The notes below the pieces were generated by a model. The model was not told where the DNA came from and did not search any database. It saw nothing but the letters and a program-made list of their open reading frames with translations. A program made the position numbers and the translations under genes. 64,000 nucleotides of DNA from Pararhodobacter sp. CCB-MM2 (GTDB taxonomy: Bacteria; Pseudomonadota; Alphaproteobacteria; Rhodobacterales; Rhodobacteraceae): positions 62,001 to 126,000 of the forward strand of contig NZ_LRRR01000008.1 in the NCBI RefSeq assembly GCF_001691415.1, given 5' to 3'. Numbering within the stretch: position 1 is the first letter of the stretch; every line of letters begins with the position of its first letter. Shown here piece after piece: positions 27,633 to 37,709 of the stretch.

Positions 27633-28004
27633 ATGCAAAGCCCTGATTTTTCGCGCCGAATGGAGCGCGTTCTGTCGTCCCGTGTCGAGGCCGTCAAAGC
27701 CCGCGAAGCGCGACCGCGCCGGATCTGGCAGGTGGGCAGCGTGATCGTCGGGACGGTGGTGTGCTTCTTCGTCCTCAAGGCGATGGCGATGGCGCAGAAT
27801 GGCGGCCCGTTGGTCTCTGAAGTGGCGGACCTGTCGGAAGCCGGCATCGGCACCGCCGTCTACCACTGGTTTGCCGGGGCCGATCCCGTCAGCAGCCTGC
27901 TTGCCGCCGCGATCAACCCCGACCTCTCTCCGGCCGCACAACAGTCGGCCGCGCCGCTACCGACGCTCATTCCTGAGACCGGCACCACCACGGCCGCGCC
28001 GTAA
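27633..28004 (+). CDS. Small single-pass membrane protein of unknown function
   Basis: 123 residues: a basic cytoplasmic start (SSRVEAVKAREARPRR), one membrane helix (about residues 32-51, IWQVGSVIVGTVVCFFVLKA), and a Pro/Ala/Thr-rich outer tail. No cysteine motif or enzyme signature. The start is uncertain: 27633 and 27660 are both possible and neither has a good ribosome site. It is not recognised as a known family. Confidence 0.6.
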   Translation: MQSPDFSRRMERVLSSRVEAVKAREARPRRIWQVGSVIVGTVVCFFVLKAMAMAQNGGPLVSEVADLSEAGIGTAVYHWFAGADPVSSLLAAAINPDLSPAAQQSAAPLPTLIPETGTTTAAP

Positions 28005-28085
28005 GGCGGGCAGGGCAGCGCCGGTCCGTCCTGGACCCAACCCGGACAACCCTGCGTTTCGAAAATTCAGCTTACAATAAATGAA

Positions 28086-28114
28086 AGCGCCGCTCCGGTT
28101 TCCCGGGCGGCGCT
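28086..28114 (-). terminator. Terminator of the DUF1127 gene
   Basis: Stem AGCGCCGC / GCGGCGCT extended by CCGG/CCGG past one bulged base, loop TTTC. On the minus strand it lies 25 nt after the DUF1127 stop and is followed by TTTCATTTATT. It may also serve the plus-strand gene ending at 28004. Confidence 0.6.
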
Positions 28115-28138
28115 GCATTGGCATCGATGTCGAAGAGG

Positions 28139-28348
28139 TCAGCGCAGAGCGTTGACAACGGCTTCGATATCGCCACGGCAAAGGCCGATATCTTCGAGTT
28201 CGCGGTCCGAGAGCTTAGCCAGCTCGCGGCGGGTGACACGCTGGTCGTTCCACGCGGCGACGCGGGCGAACAGATCAGTGAACGAGAACCCGAGGCTACG
28301 GCCGAACACGCCGTCGGCGACGGGGCGGGCGGAAGTGAAGAATGCCAT
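28139..28348 (-). CDS. DUF1127 small arginine-rich protein
   Basis: 69 residues. The C-terminal half (AAWNDQRVTRRELAKLSDRE plus LEDIGLCRGDI) is the DUF1127 motif of small basic proteins, widespread and often multicopy in alphaproteobacteria, with links to phosphate and stress responses and RNA turnover in some species. Start 28348 has CAGGAG 6 nt upstream; the longer frame to 28495 is not supported. The gene has its own terminator and a long upstream region, as for a separately regulated small gene. Confidence 0.88.
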   Translation of the reverse strand: MAFFTSARPVADGVFGRSLGFSFTDLFARVAAWNDQRVTRRELAKLSDRELEDIGLCRGDIEAVVNALR

Positions 28349-28680
28349 CGGAGGCTCCTGTCGTTTACAAACTGCCGAAGCTTTGTGCTTCGAGCGGTGA
28401 AATAGCTGAGGACAGGGGCATCGAGAAGATAGCGCAACTGCAATGCCGCCATGCAGCATTGACATGGCCTGAGGCAGCACGAAGCCGCCCATCACGACGA
28501 TCCGAGTGGGAATGCGACGTTTTTATCGCCGTTTGCGAAGGATGCAACAGCTTTGTGAAGTCGCGATGCTCGGTGGGCCCTTAGTGCTGGTCAATGTTCA
28601 CTTTTCGTGCTAATTCGAATCTGAACGGCCGGGCCAACCGGCGCAGGCCCTTTCGGGCCAGAATCAGGGCAGAATCGGCA
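28349..28680. other. Intergenic region between DUF1127 gene and ruvC
   Basis: 332 bp holding the divergent control regions of the DUF1127 gene (minus) and ruvC (plus). Base composition is clearly less GC-rich than the flanking genes. I see no convincing promoter boxes, operators or small genes in it; short frames on both strands lack ribosome sites. Confidence 0.5.
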
Positions 28681-29187
28681 ATGCGCGTGATGGGAATCGA
28701 CCCCGGTTTGCGGAACATGGGCTGGGGAATCATCGATGTGCAGGGCACGCGCCTGCGCCACATCGCCAATGGTGTCCTGCATTCGGACGGAAAGGCGGAT
28801 CTCGCCTCGCGCCTTCTGGATCTTCATCAGCAGCTTGAGGCGGTCGTGCGGGCACAAGTCCCCGATTGCGCCGCGGTGGAGCAGACCTTCGTCAACAAGG
28901 ACGCCGTCGCCACGCTGAAGCTGGGCCATGCCCGGGCGATCGCGCTGCTGGTGCCCTCGCAGGCCGGTCTGACGGTCGGGGAATATGCGCCGAACGCGGT
29001 GAAGAAAGCCGTCGTGGGTGTGGGCAAGGCGGCCAAGGTGCAGGTCGATCACATGGTGAAGATGCAGCTTCCGGGGGTGCAGATCGTGGGGCCCGACGCC
29101 GCCGATGCCTTGGCCGTCGCCATTTGCCACGCCTTCCACATGCAAAGCAGCGGGCGCCTGCAGGCCGCGCTGAAAGCCGCCGGGTGA
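28681..29187 (+). CDS. ruvC: Holliday junction resolvase RuvC
   Basis: 168 residues. Catalytic acids are visible: Asp near residue 6 ([13 protein letters not shown]), Glu in [10 protein letters not shown] and the paired Asp in [12 protein letters not shown]. It cuts Holliday junctions made by recombination. Start 28681 is the conserved MRVMGID; the upstream in-frame ATG at 28594 adds non-conserved basic sequence. It begins the ruvC-ruvA-ruvB set; ruvA follows after 10 bp. Confidence 0.96.
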   Translation: MRVMGIDPGLRNMGWGIIDVQGTRLRHIANGVLHSDGKADLASRLLDLHQQLEAVVRAQVPDCAAVEQTFVNKDAVATLKLGHARAIALLVPSQAGLTVGEYAPNAVKKAVVGVGKAAKVQVDHMVKMQLPGVQIVGPDAADALAVAICHAFHMQSSGRLQAALKAAG

Positions 29188-29197
29188 GGGCCGCAGG

Positions 29198-29878
29198 ATG
29201 ATCGGGAAACTCTCGGGTCGGATCGACTACAAGGCGACGGACCACATCCTGCTGGATGTGCGCGGGGTGGGCTACCTCGTTTATGTGTCCGAGCGGACGC
29301 GCATGGCACTGCCTGGTCCGGGCGGCATGGCCGCGCTCTATACCGAGCTTCTCGTGCGCGAGGATTTGCTACAGCTGTTCGGCTTCCAGACGCTGATGGA
29401 GAAGGAATGGCACCGGCTCCTGACCTCGGTGCAGGGGGTGGGTGCCAAGGCGGCGATGGCCATTCTGGGCACATTGGGGCCGGAGGGCGTCTCGCGCGCG
29501 CTGGCGATCGGCGATTCCGCGGCAATCCGCAAGGCGCCGGGCGTCGGCCCGAAACTGGCAGAGCGCGTGGTGCTGGAGCTGAAGAACAAGGCGCCCGCCG
29601 TCATGGCAATGGGCGGGACGGCGCCGGATCTTGATGGTGACACCGAGGTGATCGAGCCGGTCGAGGCACCCGCCGCCGCGCCGGTCGAGACCCCGGCAAA
29701 GCCCAAGGCCTCCGCCCGCCGGCAGGCGCAACAGGCTCAGGCCGACGCTCTGTCGGCGCTGACGAACCTGGGCTACGGCCCCTCGGACGCCGCGCAGGCC
29801 GTTGCTACCGCCGCCGAGACGGAAAACGAAACCTCCGGCCTTATTCGCGCCGCCCTTAAATTGCTGGCACCCAAGTGA
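29198..29878 (+). CDS. ruvA: Holliday junction DNA helicase subunit RuvA
   Basis: 226 residues, about 20 more than E. coli. Domain I begins [12 protein letters not shown]; the two helix-hairpin-helix motifs are [15 protein letters not shown] and [19 protein letters not shown] (about residues 75-130). A Pro/Ala/Glu linker leads to the RuvB-contacting domain III ([16 protein letters not shown]). RuvA tetramers hold the junction while RuvB drives branch migration. Confidence 0.95.
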   Translation: MIGKLSGRIDYKATDHILLDVRGVGYLVYVSERTRMALPGPGGMAALYTELLVREDLLQLFGFQTLMEKEWHRLLTSVQGVGAKAAMAILGTLGPEGVSRALAIGDSAAIRKAPGVGPKLAERVVLELKNKAPAVMAMGGTAPDLDGDTEVIEPVEAPAAAPVETPAKPKASARRQAQQAQADALSALTNLGYGPSDAAQAVATAAETENETSGLIRAALKLLAPK

Positions 29879-29884
29879 CCTGCG

Positions 29885-29929
29885 TTTCACTTTGTCCCAA
29901 ATACTCCGGGGTGCGGGGCAGAGCCCCGC
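29885..29929 (-). repeat. Dispersed repeat, diverged copy 3 (inverted)
   Basis: Read on the minus strand: GC hairpin GCGGGGC TCT GCCCCGC, then ACCCCGGAGTATTTGGGAC and AAAGTGAA. It keeps the hairpin - CCCCGG - TATTT - AAAG order of the other copies but with CCGGAGTATTT instead of CCGGGATATTT. It lies between ruvA and ruvB. Confidence 0.65.
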
Positions 29930-29964
29930 TTCCGCCCCTTACCGCTGGGCGCTAGACCTCTGAC

Positions 29965-30996
29965 ATGACCGAACCCGATCCCACGCTCCGTCCCGACCGC
30001 CAGCCCGAGGATACCGACCGCGCCTTGCGGCCGCAGATGCTCGATGAATTCATCGGCCAGCACGAGGCACGGGCGAACCTCAAGGTCTTCATCCAATCCG
30101 CCAAGATGCGCGGCGAGGCGATGGACCACACGCTGTTCTACGGCCCCCCCGGTCTGGGCAAGACGACGCTGGCGCAGATCATGGCGCGCGAATTGGGCGT
30201 GGGCTTCCGCATGACCTCGGGTCCGGTGCTTGCCAAGGCCGGTGACCTCGCGGCGATCCTGACCAATCTCGAAGCCCGCGATGTGCTCTTCATCGACGAG
30301 ATCCACCGCCTGAACCCCGCCGTCGAGGAAGTGCTCTATCCGGCGATGGAGGATTTCCAGCTCGACCTCGTGATCGGCGAGGGTCCGGCCGCGCGCACCG
30401 TGCGGATCGAGCTGCAGCCTTTCACGCTGGTCGGCGCGACGACGCGGATGGGCCTGCTGACAACGCCGCTGCGGGACCGTTTCGGTATCCCGACTCGGCT
30501 CCAATTCTACACTGAGGCCGAGCTCTGCCAGATCGTCTCTCGCGGGGCGCGGCTCTTGGGTGTCGGCTCGGACGAGGACGGCGTGCGTGAGATTGCCCGC
30601 CGGGCGCGTGGCACCCCGCGGATCGCCGGGCGTCTGCTGCGCCGAGTTGTCGACTTCGCGCTGGTCGAGGGCGACGGCACCTTGCACCGCAAGCTGGCCG
30701 ACAGCGCGCTGACGCGGCTCGGGGTCGATCATCTCGGGCTCGACGGCGCCGACCGGCGTTATCTGCGGCTTCTTGCGGACAGCTATGGCGGCGGGCCGGT
30801 GGGGGTGGAGACCATCGCTGCTGCCTTATCGGAAAGCCGCGATGCGATCGAGGAGGTGATCGAGCCCTATCTGCTGCAGCAGGGCCTTCTGGCGCGGACC
30901 CCGCGCGGGCGGATGCTGACGCAGGCCAGTTGGCGGCACCTCGGGTTGGAGCCGCCGCGCTCGGGCAGTCAGGCCGAACTTTTCGATCCCGATTGA
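29965..30996 (+). CDS. ruvB: Holliday junction DNA helicase RuvB
   Basis: 343 residues. Walker [13 protein letters not shown] (about residues 62-73), Walker [10 protein letters not shown], sensor [18 protein letters not shown] and the winged-helix end [16 protein letters not shown] are all present. Hexameric motor of branch migration. It is separated from ruvA by 86 bp containing a repeat, so it may have partly separate expression. Confidence 0.97.
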   Translation: MTEPDPTLRPDRQPEDTDRALRPQMLDEFIGQHEARANLKVFIQSAKMRGEAMDHTLFYGPPGLGKTTLAQIMARELGVGFRMTSGPVLAKAGDLAAILTNLEARDVLFIDEIHRLNPAVEEVLYPAMEDFQLDLVIGEGPAARTVRIELQPFTLVGATTRMGLLTTPLRDRFGIPTRLQFYTEAELCQIVSRGARLLGVGSDEDGVREIARRARGTPRIAGRLLRRVVDFALVEGDGTLHRKLADSALTRLGVDHLGLDGADRRYLRLLADSYGGGPVGVETIAAALSESRDAIEEVIEPYLLQQGLLARTPRGRMLTQASWRHLGLEPPRSGSQAELFDPD

Positions 30997-30999
30997 GCT

Positions 31000-31446
31000 T
31001 CAGCCTTCGCGGAAATCCGTCTGGGTGAGGTCTTCCAGCAGGTCGAGCAGCGTTTCCAGCCGCTCGGCCCCATAAGCCGTCTCAAGCCGGGCGAAGAGGT
31101 GCCGGTTCGCGTCGGCATGATCCTCGATCACCTTCTGGCCGGTGTCGGAAATCGTCACGATCGAACGGCGGCGATCGGCGGGATCGGTCGCCCGGCTCAC
31201 CAGATCCTGCTCTTCCATCGCGCGCAGGATGCGGGTCAGGGACGGCAGCTGCAGGCAGGCCTTTTCGGCCAGCAAGCTCTGGTCCATCGGCCCAGTTTCA
31301 TCCAGCACGCGCAGCACGCGCCATTTTTGCTCGTTCACGCCTGAGGCGGCGAGCATCTCCCGCACCGGTCCCATCACCGTTTCCCGCGCCCGTAGCAGGG
31401 TGATGGGCAGCGAGCGGCCGGTTTTGCGCATGGTTGTCTTGCTCAT
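31000..31446 (-). CDS. hpaR: MarR-type repressor of homoprotocatechuate degradation
   Basis: 148 residues. The winged helix-turn-helix is seen in LAEKACLQLPSLTRILRAME and the wing DPADRRRSIVTISDTG; the opening RSLPITLLRARETVM is typical of HpaR. HpaR represses the meta-cleavage operon until an aromatic inducer binds. Start 31446 follows AGGA by 7 nt; ATG 31461 is less likely. The gene is divergent from hpaF, with a palindrome and a strong promoter between them. Confidence 0.88.
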   Translation of the reverse strand: MSKTTMRKTGRSLPITLLRARETVMGPVREMLAASGVNEQKWRVLRVLDETGPMDQSLLAEKACLQLPSLTRILRAMEEQDLVSRATDPADRRRSIVTISDTGQKVIEDHADANRHLFARLETAYGAERLETLLDLLEDLTQTDFREG

Positions 31447-31474
31447 TGCCGATCCTGTCACCGATCACGCTGAA

Positions 31475-31490
31475 CAAATCAAGCGATTTG
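31475..31490. promoter_or_regulatory. Candidate HpaR operator
   Basis: Palindrome CAAATCaagcGATTTG, 29 bp upstream of hpaR, in the hpaR-hpaF gap. A second group of ATTGA/TCAAT half-sites flanks the hpaF promoter (31528-31575). MarR proteins normally bind such repeats. Confidence 0.55.
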
Positions 31491-31536
31491 CACCCGCCGG
31501 CGTCCCCGGATTCCGAAGCGCCTGTCGATTGAGCGA

Positions 31537-31565
31537 TTGACAGGTCTCGCCATAACGCTTAACAA
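31537..31565 (+). promoter_or_regulatory. Promoter of the hpa catabolic operon
   Basis: Consensus TTGACA (31537-31542), 17-bp spacer, TAACAA (31560-31565), 31 bp before the GTG start of hpaF. The -35 box lies within a CGATTGA direct repeat. Confidence 0.6.
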
Positions 31566-31596
31566 AGCAATCAATAGCCAGCCGGGGAGGGGTTCG

Positions 31597-31988
31597 GTGC
31601 CGCATCTCGACATCCAATATTCGCGCAACCTTGAGGCGCGCCTCGACATGCCCGGCTTCCTGCGCGTGTTGCGCGATGCGGCGGTCGAGACGGGGGTGTT
31701 CCCGGCGGCCGGCATCCGCGTCCGGGCCTTTGCAGCCGATCATGTGCTGATCGCCGATGGTGATCCGAAGCACGCCTTCATCGACATCGGCATCCGCCTG
31801 CGCGGCGGCCGCTCGCCCGAGGACAAGGCCCGCGCCACCGCCCATGTCTTCGCCGCCGCCGAGGCCTTCTGCGCCGAAGACCTCGCCCAGAATTCGCTGA
31901 TGCTCTCGCTGGAAATGCGCGACATCGACCCGGAGCTGAGCCCCAAGACCAGCTCCATCCGCCGTTTCCTGCCGAAGGACATGCAAGC

Positions 31989-31992
<4 letters not shown>
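31597..31992 (+). CDS. hpaF: 5-carboxymethyl-2-hydroxymuconate delta-isomerase
   Basis: 131 residues, GTG start preceded by GGGGAGGGG. After removal of the initiator the protein begins with the catalytic proline (PHLDIQYSRNLE), as in the tautomerase superfamily to which HpaF/CHMI belongs. It isomerises the product of HpaE in the 3,4-dihydroxyphenylacetate meta-cleavage route. The stop overlaps hpaE by ATGA. Confidence 0.92.
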
Positions 31993-33497
<1,505 letters not shown>

Positions 33498-33514
33498 GCG
33501 GGAAGGGGAGGAGC

Positions 33515-34366
33515 ATGGGAGAGCTGGTTCTCGCCGCGAAGATGACGCATGTGCCGACGTTGCAGATGTCGGAGCAGGAAGGGGCGCTGAAGGGCAAGCG
33601 TCAGCCGGCCATCGACGGCCATCTGGAGATCGCGCGCCGGGCAAAGGCCTTGGGCGTCGACACGGTGGTGATCTGCGACACGCATTGGCTGGTGAACGCG
33701 GGCTTCCACGTCAACGCCAATGACCATTTCGAAGGGCTGCTGACTTCGTCGGAATTTCCGCAGTTCATCAAGGACATGCCCTATTCCCACCGGGGCAATC
33801 CCGAGCTGGGCGACGCCATCGCCAAGGCCGCGACCGACATGGGCGTCTACACGCTGGCGCATCACCTCGACAGTCTGGATCTGGAATATGGCACGCTGGT
33901 GCCGATGAGCTTCATGGCGCGCGAACACGACATGAAGGTCGTCTCGGTCGCGGCCTTCTGCACCGTGCATGGCCATGACGAGAGCCGGGTTCTGGGCCAG
34001 GCGATCCGCAAGGCGATCGAGGAGAGCGACAGCCGCGTGCTGCTGGTCGCCTCGGGCTCGCTGAGCCATAAAATCTGGTCGAACAAGGAGTATGCGCCCA
34101 ACAACGGCACCTTCACCATCAGCTCGGAGTTCAACCGGCAGGTGGATCTGATGGTCCTGGAGATGTGGCAGCGCGGCGACCATGCGACCTTCCTGAAGAT
34201 GCTGGGCGATTACGCGCATCACTGCTCGGGCGAGGGCTCGATGCATGACACGGCGATGCTGTACGGCGCGCTGGGCTGGGATCAATACTCCGGCCGATGC
34301 GAGATCGTGACGCCCTATTTCCCCTCGTCCGGCACCGGACAGGTCAACGTGATTTTCCCGGTCTGA
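33515..34366 (+). CDS. hpaD: 3,4-dihydroxyphenylacetate 2,3-dioxygenase, LigB (type III) form
   Basis: 283 residues, the same length as E. coli HpaD (HpcB). Motifs of that enzyme recur: AAKMTHVPTLQMSE, CDTHWLVNAGFHVNANDHFEG, GSLSHKIW, GEGSMHDTAMLYGALGWD and SSGTGQVN. It opens the ring of homoprotocatechuate with Fe(II) and O2. Start 33515 has GGGGAGGA upstream. The next gene encodes an unrelated protein for the same reaction, so one may be a spare or prefer other catechols. Confidence 0.92.
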   Translation: MGELVLAAKMTHVPTLQMSEQEGALKGKRQPAIDGHLEIARRAKALGVDTVVICDTHWLVNAGFHVNANDHFEGLLTSSEFPQFIKDMPYSHRGNPELGDAIAKAATDMGVYTLAHHLDSLDLEYGTLVPMSFMAREHDMKVVSVAAFCTVHGHDESRVLGQAIRKAIEESDSRVLLVASGSLSHKIWSNKEYAPNNGTFTISSEFNRQVDLMVLEMWQRGDHATFLKMLGDYAHHCSGEGSMHDTAMLYGALGWDQYSGRCEIVTPYFPSSGTGQVNVIFPV

Positions 34367-34376
34367 GGAGGGCCCG

Positions 34377-35357
34377 ATGCCGATCCCCGAAGCAAATCTC
34401 TACCCGCCCTTCAACATCGTGCGCCTGAGCCATGTCGAATACCGGGTGACCGACCTCGCCGCCTCGCGCGCCTTCTATGTCGACACCTTGGGCCTGCAGG
34501 TCACCGATGAGGACGACACGGCCATCTACCTGCGGGCGATGGAGGAGCGCGGCCATCATTGCATCGCGCTGGTGAAGGCCGACGCGGCCTCGGTCGGGTG
34601 TCTCGGTTTCAAGGTCTATGACGAGGCCGAACTGGACAAGGCCGCCGCCTGGTTCGACGGGCAGGGGCTGGGCGTCGAATGGGTCGAGCGGCCCTTCATC
34701 GGCCGCTGCTTCCGCACCCGCGATCCCTATGGCATCCCGCTGGAATTCTACTGCCGCATGGACCGCCTGCCGCCGATCCATCAGCAATACAAGCTGTACC
34801 GGGGCGTGAAGCCCCTGCGCATCGACCATTTCAACATGTTCTCGTCGGACGTCGATGCCTCGGTCGCGTTCTACAATTCGATCGGCTTCCGGGTGACGGA
34901 ATACACCGAGGATGCCGAGACCGGCAGATGCTGGGCGGCATGGATGCACCGCAAGGGTGGCGTGCATGACGTGGCCTTTACCAACGGCACCGGACCGCGC
35001 CTGCACCACACTGCCTTCTGGGTGCCGACGCCGCTGAACATCATCGACCTTTTGGATCTGATGGCGACCACCGGCTATGTCGGCAATATCGAGCGCGGGC
35101 CGGGGCGGCATGGCATCTCCAACGCCTTCTTCCTCTATATCCGCGACCCGGACGGGCATCGGATCGAGATCTATTGCTCGGATTACATGACCGTCGATCC
35201 GGATCTGGAGCCGATCAAATGGGACCTCAAGGATCCCCAGCGCCAGACGCTCTGGGGTTCGCCCGCGCCGCGCTCGTGGTTCGAGGAAGGGTCGGTGTTC
35301 GAGGGGGCGGAACTGGTCGAGAGCGCGCTGAAGGCGCAGCCGATCATCGCGCCGTGA
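34377..35357 (+). CDS. 3,4-dihydroxyphenylacetate 2,3-dioxygenase, VOC (type I) form
   Basis: 326 residues, two vicinal-oxygen-chelate halves. The metal ligands of homoprotocatechuate dioxygenase (Brevibacterium/Arthrobacter type) are all present: His151 (RIDHFNMFSSDV), a His at 210-211 (RLHHTAFWVP) and Glu264 (HRIEIYCSDY). Loop residues such as DPYGIPLEFY are conserved too. The enzyme should therefore be active on homoprotocatechuate or a close catechol. It starts 10 bp after hpaD and shares no fold with it. Confidence 0.9.
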   Translation: MPIPEANLYPPFNIVRLSHVEYRVTDLAASRAFYVDTLGLQVTDEDDTAIYLRAMEERGHHCIALVKADAASVGCLGFKVYDEAELDKAAAWFDGQGLGVEWVERPFIGRCFRTRDPYGIPLEFYCRMDRLPPIHQQYKLYRGVKPLRIDHFNMFSSDVDASVAFYNSIGFRVTEYTEDAETGRCWAAWMHRKGGVHDVAFTNGTGPRLHHTAFWVPTPLNIIDLLDLMATTGYVGNIERGPGRHGISNAFFLYIRDPDGHRIEIYCSDYMTVDPDLEPIKWDLKDPQRQTLWGSPAPRSWFEEGSVFEGAELVESALKAQPIIAP

Positions 35358-35374
35358 GTTTGGCAGGCGTCGGA

Positions 35375-35421
35375 CCGGGGGCCAGCCCCCGGACCCCCGG
35401 GATATTTGGAGAGTAAAGATG
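35375..35421 (+). repeat. Dispersed CCCGGGATATTT repeat, copy 4, joined to a start codon
   Basis: Hairpin CCGGGGGC CA GCCCCCGG (35375-35392), then ACCCCCGGGATATTTGGAG and AGTAAAGATG. Its terminal ATG is the start codon of the next gene and its GGAGAG lies where the ribosome site should be. Confidence 0.8.
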
Positions 35422-36279
35422 AGAGCACGGATCGCAACGGTGGAGGCCGGGGGGCGGCAGGTATATGGGCTGGTGGTCGAGGGCGGCTTCGTGGCGCTGT
35501 CGGATGACTTTCCGCAATGGCCGAGCCTGCGGGCGGTGATCGCGGCGGGGGCGCTGCCGGAGCTGGTCAAGGCGGGCGCGGGGCGGGCGGTGACGCATCC
35601 TGAGGGGAGTTTTTCCCATGCGATTCCGGTGCCGGATGCCGAGAAAATCCTCTGCGTCGGGGTGAACTTCCCCGACCGCAACGCCGAGTACAAGGATGGC
35701 TCGGATCAGCCGAAATACATGTCGCTGTTCCCCCGTTTCGCGCGCAGCTTCACCGGGCATGGCAACCCGCTGGTGCGGCCGCCGGAGAACCACACGCTCG
35801 ACTACGAGGGCGAGGTGGCGATTGTCATCGGCAAGGGCGGGCGGCGGATTAAACCCGAGGACGCCTATGACCACATCGCCGCGTTGACGCTCTGCAACGA
35901 GGGCACGATCCGCGACTGGGTGCGGCACGCGAAGTTCAACGTGACGCAGGGCAAGAACTGGGACAACTCGGGCGCCATCGGGCCTTGGCTGGTGCCGTTC
36001 GAAGACGCCGCGCAGCTCGATGAGGCGCGGATCGTCACCCGGGTGAATGGCGAGGTGCGGCAGGACGATGTGCTGTCCCGGATGATGTTCCCCATCCGCG
36101 AGGAGATTGCCTATATCTCGACCTTCACCACCCTTGTGCCCGGCGACATCATCATCACCGGCACGCCCACGGGCGCGGGGGCGCGGTTCGATCCGCCGAA
36201 ATACCTCAAGCCCGGCGATGTGGTCGAGGTCGAGGTCGAGGGGATCGGCACGCTCACGAACGGAGTGGTGGACGAATGA
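35419..36279 (+). CDS. hpaG: Fumarylacetoacetate hydrolase family protein, HpaG-like isomerase/decarboxylase
   Basis: 286 residues, one FAH domain; E. coli HpaG has two fused copies (about 429 residues). Metal-binding and catalytic segments are LDYEGEVAIVIGKGG, LCNEGTIRDWVRHAKF and the loop ITGTPTGAGARFDPPKYLKP. In this cluster it should decarboxylate/isomerise the oxepentenedioate intermediate, though a single-domain enzyme would need to do both steps in a dimer, or act on another substrate. ATG and ribosome site both come from repeat copy 4. The stop overlaps hpaH as ATGA. Confidence 0.8.
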   Translation: MRARIATVEAGGRQVYGLVVEGGFVALSDDFPQWPSLRAVIAAGALPELVKAGAGRAVTHPEGSFSHAIPVPDAEKILCVGVNFPDRNAEYKDGSDQPKYMSLFPRFARSFTGHGNPLVRPPENHTLDYEGEVAIVIGKGGRRIKPEDAYDHIAALTLCNEGTIRDWVRHAKFNVTQGKNWDNSGAIGPWLVPFEDAAQLDEARIVTRVNGEVRQDDVLSRMMFPIREEIAYISTFTTLVPGDIIITGTPTGAGARFDPPKYLKPGDVVEVEVEGIGTLTNGVVDE

Positions 36280-37082
36280 CGCCCGAGGATCACAAAGCCG
36301 CCGGCCTCGCGCTGTTCGAGGCCGAGAGGGACGGGCGGCAGATCGGGCTTCTGTCGCTCGCCTATCCGGGCATGACGCTGGACGACGCTTATGCCGTGCA
36401 GGCGGCCTTGGTCGCGCATCGGAAGGCCGCCGGGGGGCGGGTGATCGGCTGGAAGATCGGCCTCACCAGTCGCGCCATGCAGGACGCGCTGAAGATCGAC
36501 ACACCGGATTCGGGGGTGCTGTTCGACGACATGTTGTTTGCCGACGGGGCCGAGGTGCCGGCCGGCCGCTATATCCAGCCGCGCATCGAAGCCGAGATCG
36601 CCTTTCTGATGAAGGCGCCCCTTTCGGGCGCCGATGTGACCCGCGAGCAGGTCTTGGACGCGACCGAGAGCGTCGCGCCCTCGCTGGAGATCCTCGACAC
36701 CCGTATCCTGCGCGCCGACCCAGTGACGGGCAGGGCGCGGATCATCACCGACACGATCAGCGATAATGCGGCGAATGCGGGCATCGTGTTGGGCCAGCAG
36801 CGCCATGACCCGCGCGACGTTGACCTGCGCTGGGCGGGGGCGATCCTGAAGCGCGACGGTGTGGTCGAGGAAACGGGCCTCGGCGCCGGGGTGCTCGACG
36901 ACCCGGTGACGGGCATCGTCTGGCTGGTGCGGCGGCTTGCGCAATACGGGCAGGGGCTGTCGGCGGGCGAGGTTGTGCTGTCGGGCTCGTTCGTGCGGCC
37001 GGTCGAGGCGCCTCCGGGCAGCCGCTTCGATGCTGATTTCGGAGGCTTCGGACAGGTTTCCGTCAGCTTTGCCAAAGGTTGA
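36276..37082 (+). CDS. hpaH: 2-oxohept-3-ene-1,7-dioate hydratase
   Basis: 268 residues, MhpD/HpaH fold. Family segments: VIGWKIGLTSRAMQDAL, IDTPDSGVLFDDMLF, EAEIAFLM (metal-binding Glu), and GEVVLSGSFVRPVEAPPGS. It hydrates the oxo-diacid before aldol cleavage. The aldolase (HpaI) and the uptake/hydroxylase genes (HpaBC) are not in the window, so they must be elsewhere in the genome. Confidence 0.9.
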   Translation: MTPEDHKAAGLALFEAERDGRQIGLLSLAYPGMTLDDAYAVQAALVAHRKAAGGRVIGWKIGLTSRAMQDALKIDTPDSGVLFDDMLFADGAEVPAGRYIQPRIEAEIAFLMKAPLSGADVTREQVLDATESVAPSLEILDTRILRADPVTGRARIITDTISDNAANAGIVLGQQRHDPRDVDLRWAGAILKRDGVVEETGLGAGVLDDPVTGIVWLVRRLAQYGQGLSAGEVVLSGSFVRPVEAPPGSRFDADFGGFGQVSVSFAKG

Positions 37083-37154
37083 TCGGTTCGGGCGCTTCCC
37101 TGCCGCAAAGCGATGGTGTAGCGTCCGGATCATTGACTTAAGGCACGTTGGCAG

Positions 37155-37709
37155 ATGTCCGAGAACCACCATTTTCTGGTTCAGCAGATCGCCGGGGGGG
37201 ACAAGCAGGCCCTCGCGGCGCTTTATCGCGCCTATGAACGCCCGGTCTACAAATTTATCTGCTCGCGATTGAACGATCCCCACGAGGCCGCCGACATACT
37301 CCACGAAGTCTTCATGGACATTTGGCGGGTCGCCGCCAGCTTCGAGGGGAGAAGTCAAGTGCGTACCTGGATCTTTGGCATAGCCTATCGCAAGGTGATC
37401 GACGCCCATCGCAAGCGCGGGCGCGTGACGCTCACCGATGAAGTCCCGGAAACCGGCGATGTCGCGGATGCGGCTGATGCGGGCTATGCGGCCCAGCAGG
37501 AAGCGGAACATCTGCGCGTCTGCATGACCACCCTGTCCGACGAGCATCGCAGCGCCATCTCGCTGGCCTTCTACGAGGACATGACCTGCGCCGAGATCGC
37601 CGAGATCGCCGGTGTGCCCGAGGGCACGATCAAGTCGCGCCTGCACCATGCCAAGAAGCTGCTCCTGCACTGCCTGTCCGGCCGTCTGAAGGGGAGGGCG
37701 GTGGCATGA
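37155..37709 (+). CDS. ECF-type RNA polymerase sigma factor
   Basis: 184 residues. Sigma region 2 spans about residues 18-85 (RAYERPVYKFICSRLNDPHE, DILHEVFMDIWRVAASFEGR, WIFGIAYRKVIDAHRK) and region 4 about 118-170 (LSDEHRSAISLAFYEDMTCA, GVPEGTIKSRLHHAKKLL). No extra sensing domain. It overlaps the anti-sigma gene as ATGA. Start 37155 is the first ATG of the conserved frame; the upstream 70 bp may hold an autoregulated promoter, but I could not fix its boxes. Confidence 0.93.
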   Translation: MSENHHFLVQQIAGGDKQALAALYRAYERPVYKFICSRLNDPHEAADILHEVFMDIWRVAASFEGRSQVRTWIFGIAYRKVIDAHRKRGRVTLTDEVPETGDVADAADAGYAAQQEAEHLRVCMTTLSDEHRSAISLAFYEDMTCAEIAEIAGVPEGTIKSRLHHAKKLLLHCLSGRLKGRAVA

